Of a DNA stretch of 64,000 bases, positions 1-37,300 are shown piece by piece. This DNA comes from Oasisia sp. SBJ-2009 (lineage: Eukaryota; Annelida; Polychaeta; Sabellida; Siboglinidae). Position numbers and translations under genes: made by a program. Numbering within the stretch: the stretch's first letter is position 1; each line of letters opens with the position of its first letter. The stretch spans positions 4,764,869 to 4,828,868 of the forward strand of contig OZ024857.1 in assembly GCA_964017155.1 (NCBI GenBank), written 5' to 3'. The notes beneath the pieces are model-generated. The model had not been told where the DNA came from, made no database searches, and saw nothing but the letters and a program-made list of their open reading frames with translations.

Positions 1-982
1 TAGGGTATATACCCCGTAGGGCTACAACCATACATATATCTACTACAGCCTACAGTATCGTGTATGCCTGCATAATAAAATGGATATCATTATAAACATG
101 AATCATGGAGTTATCACTCCTACCACAGTTGGGGACGACACAACAAAGTGTATTTTTGGACATATATACATACTTTTAAACCATGGTTATACATTTATTT
201 AAAGATAGAGTATATAGGGCCTAATTCTCTCAAGATAATCCAACATATGCATTATGTAGTTATGCACCCATCCTGGGCCTGAACATATTGTTGTGTTAAA
301 TAGTTTCTTTATTAGAATCCAGCGTAAAAATATTCAAATTTTTGCCCATAATAAAGAAGTTGACTTTACGACTGTACAGGAGAAATTCTTACTGGATATG
401 TCAAAATGACATTGTTTTTATAAAATTTACTTAGAATTATTCGTTTAACATTACGTGCAGGTTAGACCTTTAAATTAGACTGAGTAACAGTTTGTAATCT
501 ATTGGCTATATAACTCAATATTGTTTACATATTCACATCATCTGGTTTGTATATGATTATGATCTGACTACATTTCTGTTTGACTGTGCAACATAATATT
601 TTTTTGTTAATTGTTTTCCTGATAATGATATGTAAAGGGATTCTTTTAACATTTTAAACTCTTTAAATTAAACTTTTAATTAATCTTGTACATTTTTTTC
701 CATATCATTCCATGCCTACATTTAATTGTAAATCTGTTTTATTAATCAGAACCTAACAATGTGTCAAAAAATTATTCTGCATATGTATAGTTTCTTGTTT
801 GAGCTCCGCCTACACTAATATCTATATGGCACGGTCATGAATATTTAATTCTGCAGTTCCCCAGACTTTGGCTTTATCCAATAAAAAGCTCACTGCGTCT
901 AAAGTTAATGTTTATCACATGGTTCACAGCGCATGCGTGAATATTCATTATAATTGAACTGCATAATAAATCACCCACACTT
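1..982. other. AT-rich intergenic DNA, no gene seen
   Basis: No open frame with recognisable homology and no splice-bounded coding block on either strand. A GCGCATGCG palindrome (NRF1-like) lies near 928-937 and a CCAAT box near 876, which could mark a promoter, but no transcript can be tied to them. Confidence 0.5.
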
Positions 983-1262
983 CCCTTGGCCAAAAAAAAC
1001 TTTAAATTTTCTATAGAATATTCTATAGGATTTTTGCTTATAGTTTTCTATAGGATTTTTGCCAATAGTTTTCTATAGGATTTTTGCCAATAGTTTTCTA
1101 TAGAATTCTTTAGAAAACTATAGAAAAATCTATAAAATTATATAGAACAATTTAGGACTCACAAAATCTATAGAAAATTCTGTAGAATGCTATAGAAAAC
1201 TGCAAAATTCTATAGAAATCTATAGAAAATCTATAGTTTTCTAAAGAATTTTTTGCCAAGGG
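983..1262. mobile_element. MITE-like element with CCCTTGGC inverted ends
   Basis: The left end reads CCCTTGGC followed by an A-run; the right end is a T-run followed by GCCAAGGG, giving terminal inverted repeats about 280 bp apart. The interior is a degenerate series of the palindrome TTCTATAGAA and relatives. No coding capacity. The target-site duplication is not clear, so the superfamily is unassigned. Confidence 0.6.
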
Positions 1263-1922
1263 TTAAGCATAAACACAGTTATGTATCAGCTTGTTGCACA
1301 AATAACACACAAGTTATGCATTGATTTGCAAGACAAATGCTCAGAGAAAGTGTAGTTAATTACTTGAGCAAAATTATAATGTTTGGATACAGTACAGTTG
1401 TACACCGCAAATGCATATAGCTTAAGATGAATCCCTTTAAAGAAGACATAACAATGACACTGTAATCTGTAGATTAAGATATATTTAACTTATAACTTAA
1501 TTTGTCGCCAATGTGAACACAAAACTTGACTTAGTAGGTATGTGTCTATCTCCGGTAGACATGATTTTATGATCTGGTCAAATGAGCTGAAAAATCAGCC
1601 TTTCTGTAATTCATCTGAAAGTGCAGGGCTCATGTATTTATGTTGGCAACTGTGAGAACTCTTGATTCAAGCTCTTGCACATTGGAGGGGTTACCAATTG
1701 ATGTATGCCTTTCAAATGGTTTGACCCACTAAGAATTTACTATTGATCATTGTCCAAAATGGCCAAAGCTGCATTAGACAATATGGTCAGTGGGTTCAGT
1801 CCAGTTCTCATGGCTTTGTTGCACTGCGTATTTCATATACATAAATACCTTGGGCTTAATTCCAGAACTAATTGTATGAAGTGCCATTATCATCCAACTT
1901 TCTAGTAAAACTGATATATATA
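1263..1922. other. Intergenic DNA, nothing recognised
   Basis: AT-rich sequence between two mobile elements, with no coding block, RNA gene or repeat that I can support. Confidence 0.4.
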
Positions 1923-3511
1923 ATACAAAACAGAGATGGAGCGAGTACAATACAAATGTACTCGAGTACGAGTACGATTACTTTGAACATGCATGAGTAC
2001 GAGTACGAGTACTTAGAAAACAAATGTACTCGAGTACGAGTACGATTACTTTACAATGTACTCGAGTACGAGTACGAGTACGATTACATTAGAATGTAAT
2101 CACGATTACTTTCATGATTACTTTATTGAATATCCTGTTTCTAACATAAAGACAATTTTCATGGAATCCCTAGGTGTCATTCTTGTTCTGTTGCTGTGGC
2201 ACTATCAAGTGTTCTAACTGATTACTGCTATCCACTATCCAGGTGTTATTATTATTAATAATCAGATGATTTTGGGGCGGGTTGGTATGGTTTCTGAATC
2301 AAATACAAATATGATGCATTTAAGAATTTAAAATGTCCTCTGTTTATTTTAAATGTTAAAAACACATGATCAAATACATTACAACAACATTTCAACTCCA
2401 GGGGGTCATATTTAAAAGAGTATCCAATTCAACTATATAGTATATAGGGGTGGGACAGGGGGTCAAATACATTTGTATTTGATAGTATTTAAATACTTTT
2501 CTAAACTATTTATATTTGAATTCAAATACTTTTTCAAATACATTGTCAGTATCAACATTTTGTTTTCACTGTCACATATAATGCCTGCCAAACTAATTAC
2601 CATCACTGCAACTTCACCCAACAGTGCTAATTACTGATGAAGACACTTCACAGCAGATGTCCTCCATGGCCCTGCACTGACCACAACTTTTGTTTGCTCA
2701 GAGCCAGAGGACAGATTAGCACCTGACCCTTTGTTCTTTAGCTATTCTGGTTTCATGGCTGAATTTGAAGGTGAACTGTCACACTTCCTCACAAGATCGT
2801 AGCAGTGATTAGTAGTGTCTCTTCTGAGGACAACATAGGCATTTTATTACATACCTCCTGGTTTAACATAACAGACAACATATTTTGGCCTTTACCTCGG
2901 TAGGCAGGTTTCCAGTTTACACTTAATTAAACACAATAGACAGGAATTTAGCAGCTAACTGCCCAGACTCAGTCAGGATTCTGGATACATAGGAACCATG
3001 ACCAGTCATTCACACCCTACTGACAGAGCAAACAGTACAGGTGGGGTGGAGTCTAAAATTACAAAGCAAGATGTTAGGGGATGCTTATCTACTGCAGGGC
3101 TTCCCAGGGACTGTGGCAATATAACTTTATACTACCAGTACTACAGTAAGCAGGAGGGTCAGGAGATGTGGCTTCTCTGGGGAGTGAATGTTTTAATTAG
3201 GGAAATGTGACTGAATATTTATTTAACTGAAATGCTTAACAGTAATAGAAAATTAATAGCTCAATTAATATTACATTCATTAGATTATTTCTTATATTGT
3301 CATTTTATCTGTCTAATATATTTGCATGCAACTGTTCATATGAACAAAATGTAATCGTGAGAAGTAATCGTGAGTACGATTACTTTGGTAATGTACTCGA
3401 GTACGAGTACGATTACTTTGCTTCGTACTCGAGTACGAGTACTCCAAAAGTACTCGTACTCGAGTACGAGTATGAGTACACGAGTACGATTACTCCATCT
3501 CTGATACAAAA
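1923..3511. mobile_element. hAT-type DNA transposon (non-autonomous) with 8-bp TSD
   Basis: The element proper is 1931-3503. Its ends are inverted repeats beginning CAGAGATGGAG (left) and, on the reverse strand, CAGAGATGGAG (right). Both sides are flanked by the identical 8-mer ATACAAAA (1923-1930 and 3504-3511), which fits the hAT consensus nTnnnnAn. Both subterminal regions (about 1935-2125 and 3350-3500) carry clustered GAGTAC/GTACTC repeats, often palindromic as in GTACTCGAGTAC; in hAT elements such clusters are typical transposase-binding arrays. The 1.57-kb interior shows no transposase frame. A second set of AAATAC repeats near 2290-2550 hints at a nested element. Confidence 0.8.
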
Positions 3512-3548
3512 TAGCACTTTTAATGCATACCCATGTGTGTATGCTCAG

Positions 3549-7797
<4,249 letters not shown>

Positions 7798-7798
7798 C

Positions 7799-27991
<20,193 letters not shown>

Positions 27992-28084
27992 ATGTAGGCA
28001 ATAAGTCACCGTCTGCAAACGACACTCACATGTGTTCAGTCATCTTATTTATCTCTCTGTGCAACGAGCGTGTGTCATGTGTAC

Positions 28085-28510
28085 CACCAATACATTTGTG
28101 TGTACAGCGTGTGTACGATACACGTGTGTATCACCAGTGCATTTGTGTGTACAACATGTGTACAATACACTTGTGTGTCACACCAGTACGTCTGTGTGTA
28201 CAGTGTGTGTATGAACCACTTGTGTGTATCACCAGTACATTTGTGTGTACAGTGTGTGTGCAATACACTTGAGTGTAACACCAGTATATTTGTGTATACA
28301 GCACGTATACAATACACTTGTGTGTAACACTAGTACTCATGTGTGCACAGTGTGTGTACAATATGCTTGTGTGTAACACCAGTACGTCTGTATGTACAGC
28401 ATGTGTACAATACACTTTTAACACTATAACATATGTGTGTAGTGTGTGAACAGTACACTTGTGTGTAACACCAGTATGTATGTGTGTACAATACACTTGT
28501 GTGTGTGTGT
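28085..28510. repeat. 47-bp minisatellite in the KIF17 3' region
   Basis: About nine GT-rich units (TTTGTGTGTACAGTGTGTGT, then ACAATACACTTGTGTGTAAC and ACCAGTA), starting about 95 bp after the stop codon and so probably in the 3' UTR. Confidence 0.9.
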
Positions 28511-28789
28511 TTACGTGTGTATAAAATATATGTATACGCATATAAACTTGCATTGTGGACACCTCTCTATTACACCTCCTCGCAATTAAGTTCACCCTGG
28601 GATAGTCCCAGAAGATTTCATTAGTAGGAAAGTATAGGAAATTAATTACCACTAGTGAGATCGCTGCATTGGTTAAGTCATTCTGGCCCGGTCCCAAAGG
28701 TAACTTGTAGCACGGGTCCATTGTATATACCGGCCTAGATTTTATGAACATACAACTGATACTGTTCCTGGTTTGTACGTTATTTTAAC

Positions 28790-28820
<31 letters not shown>

Positions 28821-31800
28821 ATATATGGTTAATTATGTGCAGTTTCACCACGAATGTTCAATGAAAGTTACTTGTAATGTAACAAACAACACACAGTAAC
28901 AATGTCCAAAGTAATAAAAAGGGCAACAGTTTAATAAAAACAACAGAGATGTCCCCCACTGGGTATTGTCCCTGTGTTTGTGTGCGTCTGTCTATGTGTG
29001 CCTGTGTCTGTGAATGTTGGTGTGTAAGAATGTATGTACCTGTTCAGTGTTAGACAAATACTGTGTGATGATATCTAGGCGATATTTATTAATCCAGAGT
29101 GTGATTACTTAGGTGAGAATTCCATCCATCTGTTGCAAAGACGACAGGTCATGTGATAACCATGTGATAAGCTGGCAAATCTGTGATAAACTTTACCTGC
29201 CAGTGCAGTGTAGGCTCAACACCACTTCCTGTGCATTGATCACATAGCTAAAAGACCTGAGCAACTGTCTATTATTTACACTACATGTATGTGTGTATAT
29301 GTTGTATTATACATATATAAATACCGCGGTATATGTATATATAGCAGTCACGTCTTGTGTTTCCATACATGTTGTTTGTATGCCTTTAAAGGGATATAGC
29401 ATTAATACTATAATTATGAAACAGTGCAGGATTTATACTAGTTTGTTTACACTGCAGATGAACCACATGACAGGTTTGCGAAGCAAAATTATTTGTTTAG
29501 CAGCATTTAGATTCAGTAAAACTCATCAGTACCTCGGTATTTGGATTTAAGTCAACAATCAATTTATTACATACCTGTTCGGTTTGATGTGACGTCGAGT
29601 CTTGTTTGTGAGCAGTGTAGCTTTTGTTTGGAGTTTGGTTATGCAAAACAAAAGAGAAAGTGCCATTTCTATCTGTATAAATTGTTTATATGGTTAAGTA
29701 GTTAAATGGAATGTGTTATGGTCTCAAGTCATTTGTCTTGTGTTATCGAGCAAAATGGTTTGTTAGCATGGGTTTACTGTGATATTGAAGAAGGCAACAA
29801 AACGGACACCAGTCAAAATAAACTCAAAGCATTTGAACCGAGAATCAGTCACTCGGTGATATGCCATATTGGAATTGAGCATATGGTGCCATCTGTTGTA
29901 TATACGTGGCATTGTTACACTGCTTTCGTTGAGAATTCTTGCTTTGGAGGCCACAGCTTAAAAAGCACCCAAAAGCATGTTTTACTATCAGAGTAAGTGG
30001 TGTGACACTATGGTACCTTTCACTAGTAACAACAGTTAATTCAGGTCACAATGACAATGTTTTAGTGCTCTATCTATGCAACTGATGGCACTATACGAAG
30101 TGACTTGTTTCTTAACTCAGATGCTTTTAGTTTATGAGGCCCAGCGTGTTCTGTGGCAATCGAAAGCCCTAATACCTACTGCACCACATGATATTTGTAG
30201 GAATTTTGCCATTGTCTTGGTTCAAAAGCATCTGCACTGTTTGACCATTTCTTTGTCGTGTAAAACGTGAACACTACTCGGCAGATTCTGTTTGTACGAG
30301 TGTGATAGCTTCCTTACTTTTTAGCCAATCACTGATATAGATTGGCTTGACAATTTGCAAAGTATGAATGTATACGCATACAGGGTATTATTGGGTGTGT
30401 GTGGTTACTTTGATATCATCACGCTGGTTTGTGGTCATGTCAGAAGAGATCCATGTAGGAAAATGTAAGCAGGGTTTGTACACAGTGAGATGCTGTTAGA
30501 CAGAGTTCTTAAGCACAGCAAGAAAACGTTATATCGTTGAGAGGAATGCAGAGAACCAGGATGTAGTTGTTGGAGGTCGCTTGCAATAAAGACAATCTTT
30601 AATTGGATAAATGAATGACGTCTTCTGGTGTTTATGTGCTTTCTTAGCATATCTTGCGAGTTCATTGGAAACTGCAGGTCAATGTTGGGCGACATATCCG
30701 GGTTTGCGGAATGATGCTGTAACAGTCATGTAGCTGATGTGGAGTCCTGAGCTGAATATAAAAGAACAAACTAGGTAATACCGAAGTGAAAAAATTGTGA
30801 AAGTGAAACTGGGAAGGCTGAAAGGACATGACACTTGGTTTGGTTTTTGTGGAGGAGGCATTATATCATCCGTATGAATACTAGTGGGAATCAATTGTAT
30901 GAGCATGTTGGACCCAATTCCTGAAATGTCAATAATTCTCTTCATGGCATGAGCACAGAAACATCTAGGCCACTGGTCGTAGTATTAGATGACTTGTCAG
31001 AAGTACAGTACTAAGAATGAAATGCGGGTTGGTACCTCCACACAAAGTTCTTTGAGAATTTCTCGGCATTTCCCAAGTGATTCTGGTGCCCAATTATGTG
31101 GTCTATTGCTCAAATATATTAACATTTCATCGAACTAATTCAGTTTTAGTCAGCCAGAACTTCTCTGGTAGGTATTCTGCTAAATTGCATTTATTTACAT
31201 CAAACGTATTCGTGCATACAATTTCATCACCGTCTGAAACTTTTCATCTTGAAGAAATATCCAAAGGGCACAGATGATGAGGCTGCCAGACCTTGACAGT
31301 AGCACACCCATCAACTCCTGTCATTACGTTTTAGTCTGCTACAATGTTTCCATATTTAAGAACCCTGCACCACAAACCATAAAATCGAACCAAATACAAA
31401 ACTATTCCTGTTTCCTTCATTTTGACATAATGCAAGCACCATTTGTTAAATTGTTTGTGCATAATGAAAAACAACGAAAACAAATACCGACCAAACATTT
31501 TTACTTCCGTTGATGGCATTTCACATGTAACAAGTCAGTCGGCAAACATTCCCAGATCTGAACATTTCAGATCTGAAATTCTATACAGATCCATTTTGCA
31601 TTGGACAGCATTATTACTTTGATCGACCATGTATTAGGCTGCAAAGTTCACCTCATTGAAATGACATACCTCAATTGCTGTGTGTGTACACTGTGGCTTG
31701 CATGCTGAACTTGCTCTTGAATAATACCTATACAGTTTTTAATAGATGTATATATGTAAATCATCTTGCTTGTACAAAATATATGTATATATTCATTCAA

Positions 31801-31933
31801 TACAATAAAGCACTATAATACAATATGGCAAAACAACTGTAAAATCTCAAAATGATTTACAATGTGTACTTTCTTCACTTCAGATTCGAGATACTGCTGT
31901 ACTGCTCTCTAACAATCAATACCAATATGTTGC
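28511..31933. other. Intergenic DNA 3' of KIF17
   Basis: Contains (TA)n near 28792-28826 and AATAAA signals at 28913 and 28933 on the plus strand. Short frames at 29706-29996, 30435-30945 and 31077-31513 show no domain I can name; they may be degraded repeat sequence. Confidence 0.45.
28913..28938 (+). terminator. KIF17: Candidate KIF17 polyadenylation signals
   Basis: Two AATAAA hexamers (28913-28918 and 28933-28938) about 930 bp after the stop codon, the first plausible pair I noticed. No transcript evidence. Confidence 0.25.
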
Positions 31934-32285
31934 ACACACATTCATGTGATCTATAGGTGAAATGAACATCCAGGGACCATCCTGTATTTCACAACACACC
32001 CTTCGATTCTCCACCCTTCCCAGGCACATTCATGTGATCTATAGGTGATATGAACATCCAGGGACCATCGTGTATTTCACAACACACCCTTTGATTCTCC
32101 ACCCTTCCCACACACATTCATGTGATCTATAGGTGATATGAACACCCAGGGACCATCGTGTATTTCACAACACACCCTTTGATTCTCCACCCTTCCCACA
32201 CACATTCATGTGATCTATAGGTGATATGAACACACAGGGACCATCCTGTATTTCACAACACACCCTTTGACTCTCCACCCTCCCC
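31934..32285. repeat. 88-bp tandem repeat, 4 copies
   Basis: Units begin CACATTCATGTGATCTATAG and end TTGATTCTCCACCCTTCCCA, repeating near 31934, 32024, 32111 and 32199. The last one is diverged. Confidence 0.92.
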
Positions 32286-32850
32286 ACCAAACAGTCTCCC
32301 CTAGATCACACGACACTGTAGGTGCACATATTACCTTGCACAATACATTCACAATGGGACACACAGAATCACAGACATTAGCAAAGCATAATTTTAAGGT
32401 GTATTTTTCTGACCACACACCAGTGGAATCATGGCATAGCACCTTCATGATTTGTCCTTAATCCTTCTGCTCTAATACTCCTTCATCACTTGATTAAGTG
32501 TTATATTTAATAAAATGTTTATTTATTGAAAGAATATTTTTTTGATTTTCGTATCTGTGTTTGAAATGTCATGACAGTCAAATTCAACAATTCTGCCAAT
32601 TAGCTAATAAAAAATCTAGCATCGATTTAATAAAAAAATTGAACAAATCAGTTAACATGTCATAGTGGATAGTAGATTTAAGCAAAATTCAATGTCCAAA
32701 TTAACTAATAAATTAACTTAACTGCAGGCAGCTTTAAATATGTGAATGGGCTTGGTTTTTAAAGACATGCAGTCTTGGTGCAATTATAGATGACATTCTG
32801 TGGTCTCTTGCCATAGGAAACAACTTCGAAACCCCCACTGTCATCTGCAC

Positions 32851-32881
<31 letters not shown>

Positions 32882-32882
32882 A
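32286..32882. other. Intergenic DNA, nothing recognised
   Basis: AT-rich, ending in a (TA)n run at 32857-32881 that is the target of the next element. Confidence 0.5.
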
Positions 32883-33645
32883 GCCTAAAGGCAGCTTACG
32901 TCGACCAGTGCCTAGAGGTCCGGCTTATGTAGACCAGGCATTTTTTTTATTTAATACATTTTCCAAAGATGTAAAACTGGAACATTGTTTCTAATACTAA
33001 TGTTTAACACATAATGAACGTTCATCAAAATGTTTCAATAAATAAGGTGTATATGTAAAAAAATCGGTCTTCCCCAAAACCGCATATGCATATATTTATT
33101 TAGCCTTTTTTGTGGTAGACCGCCGAGTCTAGTATTTGATGTTACATGTTTGTACATTGTATTTAACAATTTAGTGGATGCTGCAAAGCCAATATTCGAG
33201 GGATCTATCGGTTCGCAACAAAGACAAAATGCAATTTTTACTAATTTACACATAATAATATAGCCTTTTGCATCAGTATGAAGCATATCATACACTGAAC
33301 ACGAAAGTCCAACCCTTCGTACAGTATATACCATTAAAACAAATTTATAAGAACTTTGACCCGGTACACATAACCCAGCACACAATATACTCAAAAATAT
33401 GCACGGTGCTGGAGAAAACACGCTCAAAATCACTGAAGATGTTGTTCATTTAAAAAATTATTACACACAGTACTTCACTGTCATATGAACTGTGTGCACA
33501 AGCAATGGTACTGGTCAATTCAATTGTGTTAGTTGTTAACTAACACATCAAATCTTTATGTAGACCAGTTTTGGTCTACATAAAACAGCGGTCTACATAA
33601 GCCGGTCCTATATGCATACTCGGTCGACATAAGCTGCCTTTAGGA
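32883..33645. mobile_element. Non-autonomous TIR element inserted in a TA tract
   Basis: The left end GCCTAAAGGCAGCTTACGTC and the right end, read in reverse, CCTAAAGGCAGCTTATGTCG form inverted repeats. Imperfect similarity extends inward to a shared CCGGCTTATGTAGACC. The element is flanked on both sides by (TA)n, consistent with TA-targeting. Near the right end, ACATAAA/GTCTACAT motifs repeat in both orientations. No transposase frame in 763 bp. Confidence 0.8.
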
Positions 33646-33646
33646 G

Positions 33647-33677
<31 letters not shown>

Positions 33678-33784
33678 CGGAACATGTTGGTATGACTACT
33701 TTGGTAATTCAGCCACCTCACAACTAAGGACACAATAACAATCAGGATATTAGTCCTGTTAATAAGGTCAGGTCATACACCTGT

Positions 33785-34003
33785 AGTATGTATCACTGTG
33801 CCGTAGTGTGTATCACTGCCGTAGTGTGTATCACTGTGCCGCAGTGTGTATCACTGTGCCGCAGTGTGTATCACTGTGCCGCAGTGTGTATCACTGTGCC
33901 GCAGTGTGTATCACTGTGACGCACTGTGCATCACTGTGCCGCAGTGTGTATCACTGTGCCACAGTCTGTATCACTGTGCCGCAGTGTGTATCACTGTGCC
34001 ATT
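33785..34003. repeat. 20-bp minisatellite overlapping the RP1 stop codon
   Basis: About eleven units of GTATCACTGTGCCGCAGTGT. The RP1 TGA (33993-33991, minus strand) and its last codons lie within the array's first units. Confidence 0.92.
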
Positions 34004-34329
34004 ATCGCCCACCTTGGTACATTCATATACTCAATGATGTATTCAGGATAGCACTGTGCATTGTCAAAGATGACGTAGATCCGTGGGTCGTTCACGTCGT
34101 TCACGCAGGAGTCGTAGCACTTCCCGTATATGTCACTGGGGTTGAGTGGTGGGGGTTTGCGTAGGGCGGGGTGGCCAATTGTGTAGTTTCCAACGAGAAC
34201 CCGCGCTATGAACATCGTATGTCGTGATCTGCACGTCTGCGGGCCAGAGATGGTTGTGTTTTGCCAAACAGGCGCTGGTCCCCCTGTCACTGGGCTGACC
34301 ACTGGGGTGAATGCGTGGAAGATCGGTAA
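33991..34329 (-). CDS. RP1 exon 8 (PARP C-terminal part)
   Basis: Encodes LPIFHAFTPVVSPVTGG, then HTMFIARVLVGNYTIGHPAL, CYDSCVNDVNDPRIYVIFD and YPEYIIEY, the second half of the ADP-ribosyltransferase fold. The final residues and the TGA are supplied by a minisatellite. Acceptor CACTACAG just above 34329. Confidence 0.92.
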   Translation of the reverse strand, partial: LPIFHAFTPVVSPVTGGPAPVWQNTTISGPQTCRSRHTMFIARVLVGNYTIGHPALRKPPPLNPSDIYGKCYDSCVNDVNDPRIYVIFDNAQCYPEYIIEYMNVPRWAIMAQ

Positions 34330-37300
34330 CTGTAGTGATAAAAACATTTGAATGTTTACATGAAATTTACAACGATTTAGAAATATATATGACGGTTTGT
34401 GAATATTTTTTAGCAATTAGTTTATCTTACATTACTGCACCAGAATAGTTATTGTATTTAGAATAGTTGTAATAATAATTTTGTTCATGTTTTATGATAT
34501 CGTAATTCTAAAAAACATCAACTGGTGGAAGATTTTAAATAAACCTGTATGGATGTAAAATACCAGCAAGATGAACCATCCTCTGGAATGGATAATAGCG
34601 ACTATTTGCAATAAGATCAGGCTCGACGAAAATTTTCTTAAAAAGGCTGATTAGTTGAATGACACCTCATAATATATTGTCAGTTAATAGAAAGTTGCCA
34701 AGTGCTGGAACCAACTAGCATTGTGAGAAACCATGGAACTAAGTCCTCAGATTCACATGTTGTTTTTACTTCTTCAATGCATCACATCCTCACAAACACA
34801 CAGCATGGTTTCACAAATTATTCACTTGCACATTTGACGAAGACAAACAGCTTATGTTTGAATAGTTGCTCACAACATGATCAGCATTTCAAAGGTTCCA
34901 TAAACTGTCCTTTGGTCAGCCGGTGGAAGAAGAATATCATGGACAGTTGACGTAACTTGACTGGTCACAGAAAAGGTAATAGTTGGGATACTTAGGAAAA
35001 GAAAGTGCTACAGATCCTTCTTAACATTATTATCAATTGGTCATAGATATTTCAAGTGTCTGGGAATAGTCAAGCAATGGGTTAGTTCCATTCCTAAATT
35101 ATAGTTGATTTTTTACAGTTATTTGGAATCGGAACTTCATGAATACAATTGTGTTAAAATGGACTTGACTAGAATTGTTTCCTTAGCATTTTAAAGTAGG
35201 AAATAATAATTTGCAACTGATCTATCACAAATGGATATTCTGCAATTTAAGAGAATTGACAAAATGGAACCAACCCATCAACTGAGGGTACTACAAGGAA
35301 GGTAAACAGATTACATGTGAAAGCTCAGTTTTCCAAACGTGAGTTGTACCTGCATCTGCGGAGCTCCGAGAGTGCGGAGAAAGTTTTGCAGCGGCATTCC
35401 CACAGTCCCTGGTGTGTTGCGCAAGGTGGCGTTCCCTCCATCCGTGTACATGTGGGCGTACTTCGCATCCCGGGCAAAGTACGAGCCTGGAGCGTAAATA
35501 CACCATAAAAATATCACACACGCTCTTGAAGCAACCTACCAGGAGGGTAGGTGATAATGACTATAGTGGCTCCATCTGGAGATAACCACCAATAATCTCG
35601 GGCAGGGGAATGGCCCTTTGCAGACATAATCAATCCAACTGTTGCTGCCAGTAGTTGTACACTGCCAGTAGATGGAGTTGAACGATCCAAGAAGTTGAAT
35701 GAACACATTGACCAGTGGACCTCCGCACTTGGGAGGAGATGAACTTACCCCACAATCAGCCTGTCAGTATGCTAATTACTCGTCTATAATAGGCTTGAAA
35801 ACTGTAAACATCACCAAGCTATATATCAAACTTGTGCCTTCAGAAAGGGAATTCTATTGTACTGTACTGTAATATGGAACTGACCAAGTGGCATGGTACA
35901 GATAGATGCCCAGTGAACAGATGAAAATGTGGACAGATACTCAGTGACAAAAGAATTGTTTCTATGCATGGGGGGAAGAGATGTGTAGGACTGTACATGG
36001 CTACACGCATATCAGGGTTAATTATCCTGTTATAAAAAAGTTCTTTTATTTATTGTCCCTATGGAATGTTTGTCACTGTTTGACAACTGTCCACTGGGCT
36101 ACTTTCCTACTGTGTCTCCACCCAACCCATGACAGATAAGGCGAAGATGACGACGTCCTACCTTGGCCAAACACCGTGCCATGTGTGCCACACAGGCGCC
36201 AGTCAAAGTTGCCCTTGCAGATGGCATCGACAACGCTGCTAGACGTGCCGTGGAACAGCTTCATTTCTCGCAGCTCCTCGGTGCCGACCTCCTGCAGCAT
36301 CTGTCGTCTCTTCCTGAAGTGCCAGAAGTAAAACAATCTTGTTTAAACAACTTCTCTTCCTGAAGTGTCAGAAGTAAAACAATCTTGTTTAAACAACTTC
36401 TCTTCCAGAAGTGCCAGAAGTAAAACAATCTTGTTTACACTTCTCTTCCTGAAGTACCAGAAGTAAAACAATCTTGTTTACACTTCTCTTCCTGAAGTAC
36501 CAGAAGTAAAACAATCTTGTTTACACAACTTCTCTTCCTGAAGTGCCAGAAGTAAAACAATCTTGTTTACACAACTTCTCTTCCTGTAGTACCAGAAGTA
36601 AAACAATCTTGTTTACACAACTTCTCTTCCTGAAGTACCAGAAATAAAACAATCTTGTTTACACAACTTCTCTTCCTGAAGTACCAGAAGTAAAACAATC
36701 TTGTTTACACAACTTCTCTCCCTGAAGTGCCAGAAGTAAAACAATCTTGTTTACACAACTTCTCTTCCTGAAATACCAGAAGTAAAACAATCTTGTTTAC
36801 ATAACTTCTCTTCCTGAAGTACCAGAAGTAAAACAATCTTGTTTACACAACTTCTCTTCCTGAAGTGCCAGAAGTAAAACAATCTTGTTTACGCAACTTC
36901 TCTTCCTGAAGTACCAGAAGTAAAACAATCTTGTTTACACAACTTCTCTTCCAGAAGTGCCAGAAGTAAAACAATCTTGTTTACACTTCTCTTCCTGAAG
37001 TGTCAGAAGTAAAGCAATCTTGTTTACACTTCTCTTCCTGAAGTACCAGAAGTAAAACAATCTTGTTTACACAACTTCTCTTCCTGAAGTGCCATAGGTA
37101 AAACAATCTTGTTTACACAACTTCTCTTCCAGAAGTGCCAGAAGTAAAACAATCTTGTTTACACAACTTTTCTTCCTGAAGTACCAGAAGTAAAACAATC
37201 TTGTTTACACAACTTCTCTTCCTGAAGTACCAGAAGTAAAACAATCTTGTTTACACAACTTCTCTTCCTGAAGTACCAGAAGTAAAACAATCTTGTTTAC

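Noticed and set aside
928..937. NRF1-like palindrome as the KIF17 promoter
   Set aside because: Almost 7 kb from the start exon with no connecting donor; too weak to call.
29706..31513. Short frames on both strands
   Set aside because: No recognisable domain, no coherent splice sites, AT-rich and stop-dense between them.
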